Shown here: piece by piece, positions 34,010 to 42,250 of the stretch | Layout: each line of letters opens with the position of its first letter | How positions within the stretch are numbered: position 1 is the stretch's first letter | NCBI GenBank assembly: GCA_965659685.1 | Contig: CBFHXB010000011.1 | Coordinates: 18,424 to 82,423 of the forward strand | DNA from: MGIIa-L3 sp11892u | GTDB lineage: Archaea; Thermoplasmatota; Poseidoniia; Poseidoniales; Poseidoniaceae | Direction: 5' to 3' | Length of the DNA: 64,000 nt | The notes under the pieces: model-generated | Seen by the model: only the letters and a program-made list of their open reading frames with translations | The model's database searches: none | Told to the model about the DNA's origin: nothing | Translations under genes and position numbers: made by a program

Positions 34010-35971
34010 TCAGGCCCCTCCGTCGGGGAAGCGCAAGTGCGGCGGCCATGAATGGTTCGCAAGTTCGGGATGGGCGGCCACCTTTTCCAAGGTCTCAGGG
34101 CTGTGCAAGGTCACGGCAGGCCATCGGCGCACGCCATGAGCCTCTGAAGGAATCGGCGTGGTGGCGTCCCAGCAAAGGCGTGCTTTCGCTGCATCAAAGC
34201 TGAGGCCACGCCCCACGTCAAAGCGGCAAAAGAACTGCCACAGCATCCTTCGTCGTGCTTTCGAGCCGTGCAAGTCAAGGTCGTCATCCGTGACGATAAG
34301 CCAACGCAATTCCTTTGCGTTTTCCAATTGCCAAATTTGATTTCTCAATTGGTGAATCTTTTCTTGTCGGGCCTGCTCAAGCGCATCGCCCTCCGACGTG
34401 ACGTCCGACCCGGTTCGCGCTGAGGGGCGGCCTTCGATGGACACGCTCACCACGAGCATGCTGCTGCGCAGCAGCCGTGCGTCTTCGACACCGTCGAGCG
34501 CGAGCACGGCGCCGAGGTCGTCCCCGGACCAGCCTGGGGCCTCGCCTTCTCCACGCCGCCAGTCAGGGGTGTCCTGACGGAAGGAACCGAGCAACGGCGA
34601 GTCCGAGGAGCGCGGATCCGAACGTGGGATGGAGGTCGCATCGATGATGACCTTGTCGTGGACGTTCTCGTACGGGCTTGCCGCTTCGAGCGCGTCCGCC
34701 ACCATGCCTTCGAGGACCAGCACGTCCTCCGAGGGATCCACCTTGTCGTTGAGGTCGTCAAGGAAGCCTTCGAGGTCCTTGGGGTCTCGGTCCGGGTCGA
34801 CCACGACCATGGATTTCAGGAACATCATCTGGCCCGCGCCCATCAGTCCAAGTGCGGTCTTGCGTCCTTGGCGGGCGTAGCGTTGCTTTGACGCGACGAT
34901 GGCAAGGTTGTGGAAACCGGTCTCCAACGGCAGATGAACGCTGACCACGTCACGGTGCTGGAAGCGAAGAACGGGACTGAACTGACGTCCGATGGCCTCG
35001 CCGAGGAAACCGTCCTCCATCGGCGGCAACCCGACGATGGTGGCGGGGAGCATGGCGTCCTTTCGGCGCGTCACGGCGGTCACGTTCAGCACCGGGTAAT
35101 GTCCGGTCAAGGAGTAGAACCCGTAGTGATCGCCGAAGGGGCCTTCCACGCGTAAGTCGGTGGGGTCCGTCCATCCTTCGATGACGATGTCGGCCTCGGC
35201 AGGGACCCAGAGGTCTTGCGTCGCCGCTTTGGTCAACGGCAGCCGGCGACGCCCGAGGATGCCAGCAAACTGGTATTCAGACAGGTTGTCAGGCAGCGGA
35301 GAAATCGCCGAGAAAATGAGTTCCGGCGGGCCTCCCAGACAGATGGCGACGGGCATGCGCACACCGGCTGCTGCGTGGTCTGCGCCATGCTTGTGGACCT
35401 GCCAGTGCAACCCTGCTTCCTTTGGTCCAAAAATTTGCGACCGGTACATGCCGAGGTTGTGCTCGCCGCTCGCGAGGTCGCGCGTCACCACCAAGGGGAG
35501 GGTGATGTACGGCCCTCCGTCCATGGGCCACGTCGTCGGGATGGGCAGTTTGGTGAGGTCAGGGTCTCTGTCAACGATGCGCTGAACGCTCCCTCGTCGC
35601 TTGCGCTTCGGGGCGAAGGCCAGGGCGTCCATCGCCAAAGGCAAGGCTTCCCACGGTCGCTTGAGGTAACGCGGCACGTCAGGCTTCATCATCGCCACCA
35701 TGCGATCGCCGATGGCCGTCTCCGTCTCGACACCGAGCGCGCGAAGGGTGCGGTCCTCGCTGCCGAAGAGGTTCATCACCAGAGGAATGTCACTGATGCT
35801 GCCGTCAGCCAAGCGGGGTTGCTCGAAGATGACCGCAGGGCCGTCGTTCTTCACCAGGAGGTCAGCGATGGCGCCGGCCTCGTACACGACGTCGACGGGA
35901 CGAGGGATGCGCAGCACCTCGCCACGGCTGTCGAGGTGGTCGACCCACCGCTTGAGCGTCCTCCATGCCAC
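34010..35971 (-). CDS. ubiD: UbiD-family decarboxylase, long form
   Basis: Prenylated-flavin-dependent decarboxylase of aromatic acids, 653 residues against roughly 420-500 in common relatives. Conserved parts: FEQPRLADGS near residue 50, the LPIPTTWPMDGGPYITLPLV segment, QFAGILGRRRLPLTKA, EGPFGDHYGFYSLTGHYPV, and PPMEDGFLGEA with active-site acid. The C-terminal WLIVTDDDLDLH region is also conserved. Extra sequence (about 440-560) includes a CAATTG element. GTG start, no ATG available. The ubiX partner is not in this window. Co-transcribed with ubiA. Confidence 0.92.
   Translation of the reverse strand: MAWRTLKRWVDHLDSRGEVLRIPRPVDVVYEAGAIADLLVKNDGPAVIFEQPRLADGSISDIPLVMNLFGSEDRTLRALGVETETAIGDRMVAMMKPDVPRYLKRPWEALPLAMDALAFAPKRKRRGSVQRIVDRDPDLTKLPIPTTWPMDGGPYITLPLVVTRDLASGEHNLGMYRSQIFGPKEAGLHWQVHKHGADHAAAGVRMPVAICLGGPPELIFSAISPLPDNLSEYQFAGILGRRRLPLTKAATQDLWVPAEADIVIEGWTDPTDLRVEGPFGDHYGFYSLTGHYPVLNVTAVTRRKDAMLPATIVGLPPMEDGFLGEAIGRQFSPVLRFQHRDVVSVHLPLETGFHNLAIVASKQRYARQGRKTALGLMGAGQMMFLKSMVVVDPDRDPKDLEGFLDDLNDKVDPSEDVLVLEGMVADALEAASPYENVHDKVIIDATSIPRSDPRSSDSPLLGSFRQDTPDWRRGEGEAPGWSGDDLGAVLALDGVEDARLLRSSMLVVSVSIEGRPSARTGSDVTSEGDALEQARQEKIHQLRNQIWQLENAKELRWLIVTDDDLDLHGSKARRRMLWQFFCRFDVGRGLSFDAAKARLCWDATTPIPSEAHGVRRWPAVTLHSPETLEKVAAHPELANHSWPPHLRFPDGGA
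34318..34352 (-). repeat. Full CAATTG element inside ubiD
   Basis: On the minus strand CCAATTGAGAAAT is followed after 9 bases by CAATTGGAAAACG. This matches the uvrB copy in both halves. It is read in the sense direction here but antisense in uvrB. Encodes a QLRNQIWQLENAKE stretch between UbiD core segments. Confidence 0.6.
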
Positions 35972-36040
35972 GTCGGCTTGTCTGTGGTTTTGCCTTTGGA
36001 CCTTCGTGAAGGTCCATGCCTTGGGGCAGACGGACCATTG

Positions 36041-37309
36041 ATGGACTCTGTCCGCTCAAGTCATGCCATGGGAGAGGGCTCCGCCGTCGACGTGGACCTC
36101 GTGGTCATCGGCGCAGGTCCGGGCGGCGGCTCCGCAGCGTTGCACGCTTCCCGGCTCGGCTTGTCCGTGATGGTGCTGGAGGCTGACCCTGAGATCGGTA
36201 CCCCCGTTCATTGTGGCGAATGCCTGTCGCATCTCGCGACCGAGCAACTCGAACTCGACCTGCCTGAGCACGTCATCGCTTTGACCGTGGACGGCGTCCG
36301 CGTCATCTTCCCTGACGGCACGGCAAAGCTCCTGACCGAACCGGGTTACGTGCTCGAAAAGCACCTGTTTGAACGATGGATCATGGAACAAGCCGAAGGG
36401 CGCGGTGCGGACGTTCATCTCGGGCATCGCGTCACCAAAATGGAGCGAGAGTACAACAGCGAAAATCAATTTTCCAATTGGCTTATCGAAGGTCGGGGGG
36501 ATGCATTTCCTCTTCGTTGCCGTGGCGTCATCGACGCCTCGGGTGTGCACGGAGCCGCCTCCAAAATCCTCGGGATGCCGGGAGAAGTTGAGGTCATTGC
36601 TGGCTTCCAATACGAACTCAACGACGTGCCCAACGTCGGCTACCTCGATTTCTACATCCAGCCGGAGTATGCCCCTCATGGTTACGTGTGGATGATTCCA
36701 AAGGAAGGCGAACGCGCCAACGTCGGTTTGGTCACCACGGACAAGAAAGGGGCCATCAAGTACCTCGATCAATTCATCGAGGACACCTACCTCAACGGCA
36801 AGCCTCACGTCAATCCACCTTGGCGAAAAGAGGGCATCAAGGTGAGGCCCTTCGGCGGGACCATTCCGATTTCTGGCCCACGTCCAAGCACCGTGGAAGA
36901 CGGCTTGTTGTTGGTCGGCGACGCCGCAGGATTCACGTCCCCCCTCTTCGAAGGCGGCACTCACCTTGCACTTTGGTCGGGCCGAGCCGCTGCGGAGACG
37001 TTCGCCGAGGCCATCGCCGCTGGGGCGCCCACCAAGGCCAGCCTCGCCGGCTACCAACGTCGATGGAAAGGGGCCTTCCCACCGTACCACAAGATCCTGC
37101 GAGGGAAGACGGCCCTCTACGACCTCAGCGACGAGGAGATGTCGGTCATGGCTCGATGCCTCCCTGAGGAACTCGGATCCATGTCGGCCATGCAGAAGTT
37201 GGGCATCGGCCTGAAGATCCTCGTCAAGCGGCCGGCGTTGTTGACCAAGCGCGTCATTTCGGTGCTCCTTTCCTTTGGGTATTCGCGGGCCAAGCACTTC
37301 GGTTGGTGA
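36041..37309 (+). CDS. Geranylgeranyl reductase family FAD protein
   Basis: 422 residues (or 413 from the ATG at 36068). Reduces double bonds of isoprenoid chains in archaeal lipids or of quinone side chains. N-terminal FAD motif VVIGAGPGGGSAALHASR, then TPVHCGECLS (redox Cys), YVWMIPKEGERANVGLV (substrate-side motif) and LLVGDAAGFTSPLFEGGTH (second FAD motif). Its position divergent from ubiD-ubiA makes a quinone-tail role as likely as a lipid role. A CAATTG element is embedded in frame at 36462-36481. Confidence 0.9.
   Translation: MDSVRSSHAMGEGSAVDVDLVVIGAGPGGGSAALHASRLGLSVMVLEADPEIGTPVHCGECLSHLATEQLELDLPEHVIALTVDGVRVIFPDGTAKLLTEPGYVLEKHLFERWIMEQAEGRGADVHLGHRVTKMEREYNSENQFSNWLIEGRGDAFPLRCRGVIDASGVHGAASKILGMPGEVEVIAGFQYELNDVPNVGYLDFYIQPEYAPHGYVWMIPKEGERANVGLVTTDKKGAIKYLDQFIEDTYLNGKPHVNPPWRKEGIKVRPFGGTIPISGPRPSTVEDGLLLVGDAAGFTSPLFEGGTHLALWSGRAAAETFAEAIAAGAPTKASLAGYQRRWKGAFPPYHKILRGKTALYDLSDEEMSVMARCLPEELGSMSAMQKLGIGLKILVKRPALLTKRVISVLLSFGYSRAKHFGW
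36462..36481 (+). repeat. CAATTG element inside geranylgeranyl reductase gene
   Basis: AAAATCAATTTTCCAATTGG is identical in 19 of 20 positions to 53653-53672, an intergenic site 17 kb away. It encodes NQFSNW in a loop between conserved strands. Confidence 0.6.
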
Positions 37310-37359
37310 GCCTCGCTCGCATGGCAAGGTTCAGGACGTGAGCCCCCTCCATCTCGCCG

Positions 37360-39855
37360 ATGGGGTGGTTCGCGCTCGGCCTCGGCCTTGTGGGCTGCCT
37401 CATGGTGTTGCTTCCGTGGCAACGTTGGCGAAAGGCCGAGTCGCCTTCTCGTCTTCCCACCCTTGGCGTGGTCCTCGCATGGGTGCCGTTCGTCGTCCTC
37501 GTGTCGCGCTTTGTCGGCAACGACCTCAGCATCGCGGTGGTCAATGCCTCGGGCGGTGGCGACATGCCGCTCCTGTATAGGGTGGCCGCCACCTGGTCGG
37601 CCCGGACCGGGCCCTTGTTGCTCTGGGCGGGATTCACCGCGACCTTGGCATGGTGGTGGCGCCGACCCATGGAACGCGAATCGGAGGCCATGGCGGAACG
37701 GCGCGTCGGGCTGTTGGGCGGTTTTGCTGCCTTGTTGATGCTGCTCGCCATTCACCTGAAGCCCTTCGCACCCACCCTCCCGGGGGCCCTTCCTGGTGAA
37801 TTGAGCCCGCTGCTTCAGACCGATCTGATGGTGGTGCATCCACCGCTGGTGTTCCTTGCTTACGCCTATTGCCTCTCCATCGCCGCGACCGCGGTCTCGT
37901 CGGTGGGTCAGGACGATGCCGGCTTGCTCGACCGGATGGTTCGGCAAGCCAGGCCCGGCTTCTTCGTCACCACCCTCGCGATTGGCTTGGGTGGCTTGTG
38001 GGCGTACCTCATCCTCGATTGGGGCGGTTACTGGGCGTGGGACCCCGTGGAGACGGCATCGTTTCTGCCTTGGTTGGCGCTGACCGTGATGGCGCACCTT
38101 CGGACGGTCCCCACAAAGGTTCCACCTGCGGTGCTTCGAGGGGTGGGCCTGATGACCGGAGCGCTCGCGCTGTTCGCGACCTTGGTCACCCGAGCGGGTG
38201 GGGCGTGGGCATCGTCGGTGCACACCTTTGTGGTGGACGCTGAAGGCAGCAGACCACCCGATGCGTTTGGTCGCATCGTGGCCTTGGCCGTTGACTCAGG
38301 GCCTGGCATTGAGGTCATGACCTACCTTCTCGTGCTTCTCGGTTTGGTCGGTTGGTGGTTTGCCGATGTCGCCGTTTCCGCTGGATCACGTCGTCACGCG
38401 CCCTCCCTCGTGTCGGACCTAGCGGTGCCCTTGCTCGTCCTTGTCGCGGTGCTCTTGGAAGCCTTCTCATCCACACCAGTTGCGTTGCTCGGCAAGCAAA
38501 GTTTCCCGTGGCTTTGGGCGGCGGTCATCATGCTCCCTACGGTGGCCGCAACCCGCCGGATTCGCGTCGAAGACCGTGCCGAAGGCCACTCTTTTGGCCG
38601 CCCGTACGGGGTCCCGCTCGACCTCCTTATGGCGGTCCTCATTGCCGTTCTCGGAGGCGACGTCTTCCTGGCCGTGCTATGGCTCGCCCTGTTCGCTCCA
38701 TTGGCGCATTCCACGTCACCGACAGAGGCGTGGCCTGCTGCGGTAGCAGGCGTTGCTCTCGCTCTTGCAGCGGCGTGGACCGACCTTGCAGAGGTTGGTG
38801 TCGCCGTCCTCATGCTGCTCCCCTTCCTCCTGCCTTGGCTCCTTGAAGGGGAAAGCGAAGAGGAGGCCTCCAAGGGCTCATCTCTGAAGCGTTCCATGCT
38901 GCGTGCGTCGCTTTGGGCCGGAGCGGGGCTCTCAGGATTGGTGCTCGTACTGACCTTGGTCATCCTTCTCGGGTCCATTGACCAGATCCACTTCGCGGCG
39001 CATGAGGTCTACACGTCGGTGCTCATCGCTTCCGCGGGAGGAGCCTTTGTGCTCTACGGCACACGGGATGAGCCTCCACAACGAAGGATGGCTCTGCTTG
39101 TGGCAGCGTTGGCGTGCAGCGGACTCGGTGTTTGGCTTGCGCCTGGATGGTGGGGAGGCGACGCACTCGAAGCCCTGAGCAGCCTTGTCTTGCGGGGTCA
39201 CGTTGCTTGGATTGTTTTGCCGGTCCTGCTCATGGCCGTGCCCATTGTGGCTCGCGAACTCGGACGCAGGGTCAGGGCCACGTCCTCGACACCGCTGTGG
39301 CGACGTATTCCAGTCCAAGCCCACGTGGTTCACCTTGGGCTGTTGTTGCTGTTGGTGGGGCACGTGTTCACCACGACCCTGGTCGACCGCGGTGACCCGA
39401 TTCACCGCATCACCATGTTGCAGGACGAGGCCGTGGTCGTCGATGGACTGAGTTACACCTTCACAGAATTGACCTTGGTTCCCGAAGATGAACTTCGGGT
39501 CGGGGACGGTGGGATTTTTGCCACCATTGAGGTCCGCGACGGAGAACGGAACCTCGGAACCGTCGAGCCAGGCATGGTTCGATTCGACGCCTCCGGTTTC
39601 CCGCGTTCGGAAGTGGACGTGCTGCGGCGTTGGTCGGGTGACGTGGTCTTCATCTTCGATTATTCACAAGCCGACACGCTGATGCCTCAAACCCTCGGTG
39701 ACGACGGTGAAGGAGTGGACGCGGTCCGCATCACGGTGTACCGCCTCCCCCAGAGTCATTTGGTTTGGGTGGGCTGGGGGCTGATGTTGCTTGGTATGGC
39801 CGCGCTGGGCCTCCGACATGCGGGTTCTCCACCACCGTCCTCAGCGGCCGCTTGA
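37360..39855 (+). CDS. ccmF: CcmF-like cytochrome c haem lyase
   Basis: 831-residue polytopic membrane protein of the CcmF/CcsA family, which attaches haem to apocytochrome c. The WWD-type motif WGGYWAWDPVET lies at about 225 with the following FLPWL. The haem-ligand His pattern VVHPPLVFLAYAY is at about 157. About 14-15 helices, with an extracytoplasmic domain near 700-790 (VVDGLSYTFTELTLVP) before the last helix, as in CcmF. The ATG at 37360 opens MGWFALGLGLVGCLMVLLPW. Follows geranylgeranyl reductase by 50 bases. CcmE and other Ccm genes are not nearby. Confidence 0.9.
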   Translation: MGWFALGLGLVGCLMVLLPWQRWRKAESPSRLPTLGVVLAWVPFVVLVSRFVGNDLSIAVVNASGGGDMPLLYRVAATWSARTGPLLLWAGFTATLAWWWRRPMERESEAMAERRVGLLGGFAALLMLLAIHLKPFAPTLPGALPGELSPLLQTDLMVVHPPLVFLAYAYCLSIAATAVSSVGQDDAGLLDRMVRQARPGFFVTTLAIGLGGLWAYLILDWGGYWAWDPVETASFLPWLALTVMAHLRTVPTKVPPAVLRGVGLMTGALALFATLVTRAGGAWASSVHTFVVDAEGSRPPDAFGRIVALAVDSGPGIEVMTYLLVLLGLVGWWFADVAVSAGSRRHAPSLVSDLAVPLLVLVAVLLEAFSSTPVALLGKQSFPWLWAAVIMLPTVAATRRIRVEDRAEGHSFGRPYGVPLDLLMAVLIAVLGGDVFLAVLWLALFAPLAHSTSPTEAWPAAVAGVALALAAAWTDLAEVGVAVLMLLPFLLPWLLEGESEEEASKGSSLKRSMLRASLWAGAGLSGLVLVLTLVILLGSIDQIHFAAHEVYTSVLIASAGGAFVLYGTRDEPPQRRMALLVAALACSGLGVWLAPGWWGGDALEALSSLVLRGHVAWIVLPVLLMAVPIVARELGRRVRATSSTPLWRRIPVQAHVVHLGLLLLLVGHVFTTTLVDRGDPIHRITMLQDEAVVVDGLSYTFTELTLVPEDELRVGDGGIFATIEVRDGERNLGTVEPGMVRFDASGFPRSEVDVLRRWSGDVVFIFDYSQADTLMPQTLGDDGEGVDAVRITVYRLPQSHLVWVGWGLMLLGMAALGLRHAGSPPPSSAAA

Positions 39856-39904
39856 CTTATGAGGAAGGCTCCGGTGGCTCGGCGCACCGCAAGGTGGCAA
39901 CATC

Positions 39905-40753
39905 ATGGAAGAAGGCACCATCGTCCACGTTGACTACGAACTCTACGACGGCGCAACAGGCGACCTGATCGAGACGACCCGAGAGTCCGTTGCTCAAGAG
40001 CACGAAACCCACCAAGAAGGCCGTGACTACACCCCTCTCGTGTGCGTCGTGGGTTCGGGCAACCTCATCCCCGGTTTCGAAGCCGCCCTCCTCGAAGCAG
40101 AAGCCGACGTGGAAGTCGACGTCACCATTCCCGCTGTGGACGCCTACGGTGAGAAGGACCCCACCTTGGTGGAGACCATCAGCATCGACAAGCTCCTGAG
40201 GTCGGTTCGCGACCGCAACCAACTCTACCTCGGTGCACCGGTGAACATCGGTGGTCGCCAAGGTTACCTCTCGTACCTCGCAGCAGGCCGTGCCCGCATC
40301 GACTACAACCCACCCATGGCAGGCAAGGACCTCCGCTACAGCTTCAAGGTCGTCAAGGTCGTTGAAGGCCGAGAAGCCACCGTCGAGGCCATCCTCCAAT
40401 CCAACACGGGACAGAGCGACTTCGGCGTCACCTTCGACGGTGACGACGTGAACATCGTGTTGCCTCAGGCGATGCTCTTCGACACCAACGCGGCGATGAT
40501 GAAGTTCCGCTTGGTGACCGCGCTTCGCGACGCCATGAACGACCTTGCGAAGGTCACCTTCCTCGAAGTCCACGAACCTCGTGGATTTGGCGCTCAAGAC
40601 GACGCCGAAGACGACGTGGCCGAGGAAGAAGACCTCTCCACCCTCTCCGCTGCCGAACTCAAGGAACGCTGCAAGGCTGCTGGCCTCAAGGTCGGCGGCA
40701 CCAAGGCGCAATTGATCGAGCGTCTGCAGGCGGCCTCTGGCGAAGAAGAGTGA
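39905..40753 (+). CDS. FKBP-type prolyl isomerase fused to a SAP domain
   Basis: 282 residues. The N-terminal FKBP domain of the archaeal long type (GTIVHVDYELYDGATGDLIETT; VVGSGNLIPGFEAALLEAE) has the inserted-flap feature VDAYGEKDP, and a C-terminal chaperone-like extension follows (about 90-225). After an acidic linker, residues about 245-280 (LSTLSAAELKERCKAAGL then VGGTKAQLIERLQ) form a SAP motif, a DNA/RNA-binding helix-extended-loop-helix. FKBP folding helpers rarely carry SAP; the fusion suggests action near nucleic acids or ribosomes. The ATG at 39905 is clear. Confidence 0.88.
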   Translation: MEEGTIVHVDYELYDGATGDLIETTRESVAQEHETHQEGRDYTPLVCVVGSGNLIPGFEAALLEAEADVEVDVTIPAVDAYGEKDPTLVETISIDKLLRSVRDRNQLYLGAPVNIGGRQGYLSYLAAGRARIDYNPPMAGKDLRYSFKVVKVVEGREATVEAILQSNTGQSDFGVTFDGDDVNIVLPQAMLFDTNAAMMKFRLVTALRDAMNDLAKVTFLEVHEPRGFGAQDDAEDDVAEEEDLSTLSAAELKERCKAAGLKVGGTKAQLIERLQAASGEEE

Positions 40754-40805
40754 ATTCCTTGGGCCAAGCCTCTTGAGGCAGGTCCGTGAGAGGGCGTTGA
40801 GGCTC

Positions 40806-42191
40806 ATGGACGAGGTGGATGCACCCGACTCCCCCAATCACGATGCTGCCTTGCCCGACGAAGTGTATTCGTTGGTCGAATCCGTCGTGCTTTGGGCGCT
40901 CTTGGCCATCGGTTTTGGTGTGGTCGTCGGTCTTGTGGTGGCCCCTGAGGTCGTGTGGGACGACGGCCTTGCCCCAGTGGTCTGGGATCCGATCGTCGAA
41001 GACGCCAGCGACACCGGTGATGCTGGATACAATCCTTGGAACACGATGCTCTACACTGCAGGTCTGTTCGCCGCCGTGCTGGCTTTACAGGCCCTGTTCC
41101 GACGATGGCGGCTCCCAAGCGATGATCTGATGGTGCTCGCACTGACCTCTTGGGTGGTCCTCGCTCCCGTGCTCCGCGTGCTCGAGGACGCACACATGTT
41201 TCCCGAGGGACGCGACCTGCTCTACATCTCGCCCTTGATTCACCTTCACCTCGCGGCCTGGTTGGTCGGCGTTGGCTTTCTGGCCCATCGCCTGGACGTC
41301 ATCGTGGCCCGTTCCGCACGTCCAACCTTCGCAGAACGCAGGGTTCACCATGCCTTGTTGGTCGGCCTTCCTCTTCTTCTGGCTGGATTTTGGGTCTGGG
41401 TGCTTCAGCCCATCCATCAGACCAACCCGGAATTGGCCCTTGCACCGTTGATCGGCAGTGCAGTCGCCGCCTTTCTCTGCATCGTCCTCCTTCTCATGCG
41501 CACGACGCATGCACCCGCGCTCACACGTGCTTTGTTGGCCTTCGGCTCTGGGGCGGTGTTGCTCTCCCTTGGGTACTACATCGCGCTCTCGCTCCACTTG
41601 TCGGACCTGTACGTCGGCGACCCGTACAACGCCATAGTTCTCTGGCCCTTGCTGGTGATCGTCGTAGTGCCATGCCTGGTCGGGGTCGTGCTTCATCGGC
41701 TTGGAGCCTCGGACTTGCGTCACCTCCGGGCGAGCGGTCACGAGCCGGGGGTGCTCCCGGCAGGCATCAGCCTCAAGCAATGGGAAGCTGATCCTGAGGC
41801 CTTTGCCGACCATCCTGTGGAACGATTGTCCAACCGTGCAATGCTCGCTTCGCCGCTGGTGATCCTCATGGTCGTGGGTCAGCTTTCCGACGGCTTGGCC
41901 ACCTTTCTCGGATTGGACGTCTTTGGATACGGAGAAAAGCACGTGGCCAGCCAAGGCGTCATTGACATTGGATCGCGAATCAACGAACGTCTTGGCATCG
42001 ACTTCGGCGTCGGCGCCTGGTTCTTTGCGGTCATCAAAATCACGTTGGTGAGCGCCATCGTGGTCCTCTTCAGTCGGATGCGGGTCGAACACCGTCAGCA
42101 ACATCTCCGCGTCCTCGTGGTGCTGGCGGTGATGATCGTCGGCTTGGCGCCCGGGCTTCGCGACGTCGGGCGCCTCATTCTCGACGTCTGA
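40806..42191 (+). CDS. DUF63-family membrane protein
   Basis: About 461 residues with roughly 9-10 membrane helices. DUF63 hallmarks: YNPWNTMLYTAGLFAAVL, then the short motif VLRVLEDAHMFPEG, which resembles the family RxxED signature, and a later YYIALS helix. DUF63 is an archaeal family of unknown function. The ATG at 40806 is preferred to an in-frame TTG at 40773. No motif indicates a substrate. Lies between the FKBP gene and the carboxylase cluster. Confidence 0.8.
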   Translation: MDEVDAPDSPNHDAALPDEVYSLVESVVLWALLAIGFGVVVGLVVAPEVVWDDGLAPVVWDPIVEDASDTGDAGYNPWNTMLYTAGLFAAVLALQALFRRWRLPSDDLMVLALTSWVVLAPVLRVLEDAHMFPEGRDLLYISPLIHLHLAAWLVGVGFLAHRLDVIVARSARPTFAERRVHHALLVGLPLLLAGFWVWVLQPIHQTNPELALAPLIGSAVAAFLCIVLLLMRTTHAPALTRALLAFGSGAVLLSLGYYIALSLHLSDLYVGDPYNAIVLWPLLVIVVVPCLVGVVLHRLGASDLRHLRASGHEPGVLPAGISLKQWEADPEAFADHPVERLSNRAMLASPLVILMVVGQLSDGLATFLGLDVFGYGEKHVASQGVIDIGSRINERLGIDFGVGAWFFAVIKITLVSAIVVLFSRMRVEHRQQHLRVLVVLAVMIVGLAPGLRDVGRLILDV

Positions 42192-42250
42192 GCGTATGGC
42201 GTCGGATGCTTGAAGCGCACTTCTGTGCTCCCCGTGGATGAGGCAGCGAC

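Noticed and set aside
35216..36040. N-terminal extension of geranylgeranyl reductase
   Set aside because: It lies antisense to ubiD; the FAD-binding start motif begins only after 36068.
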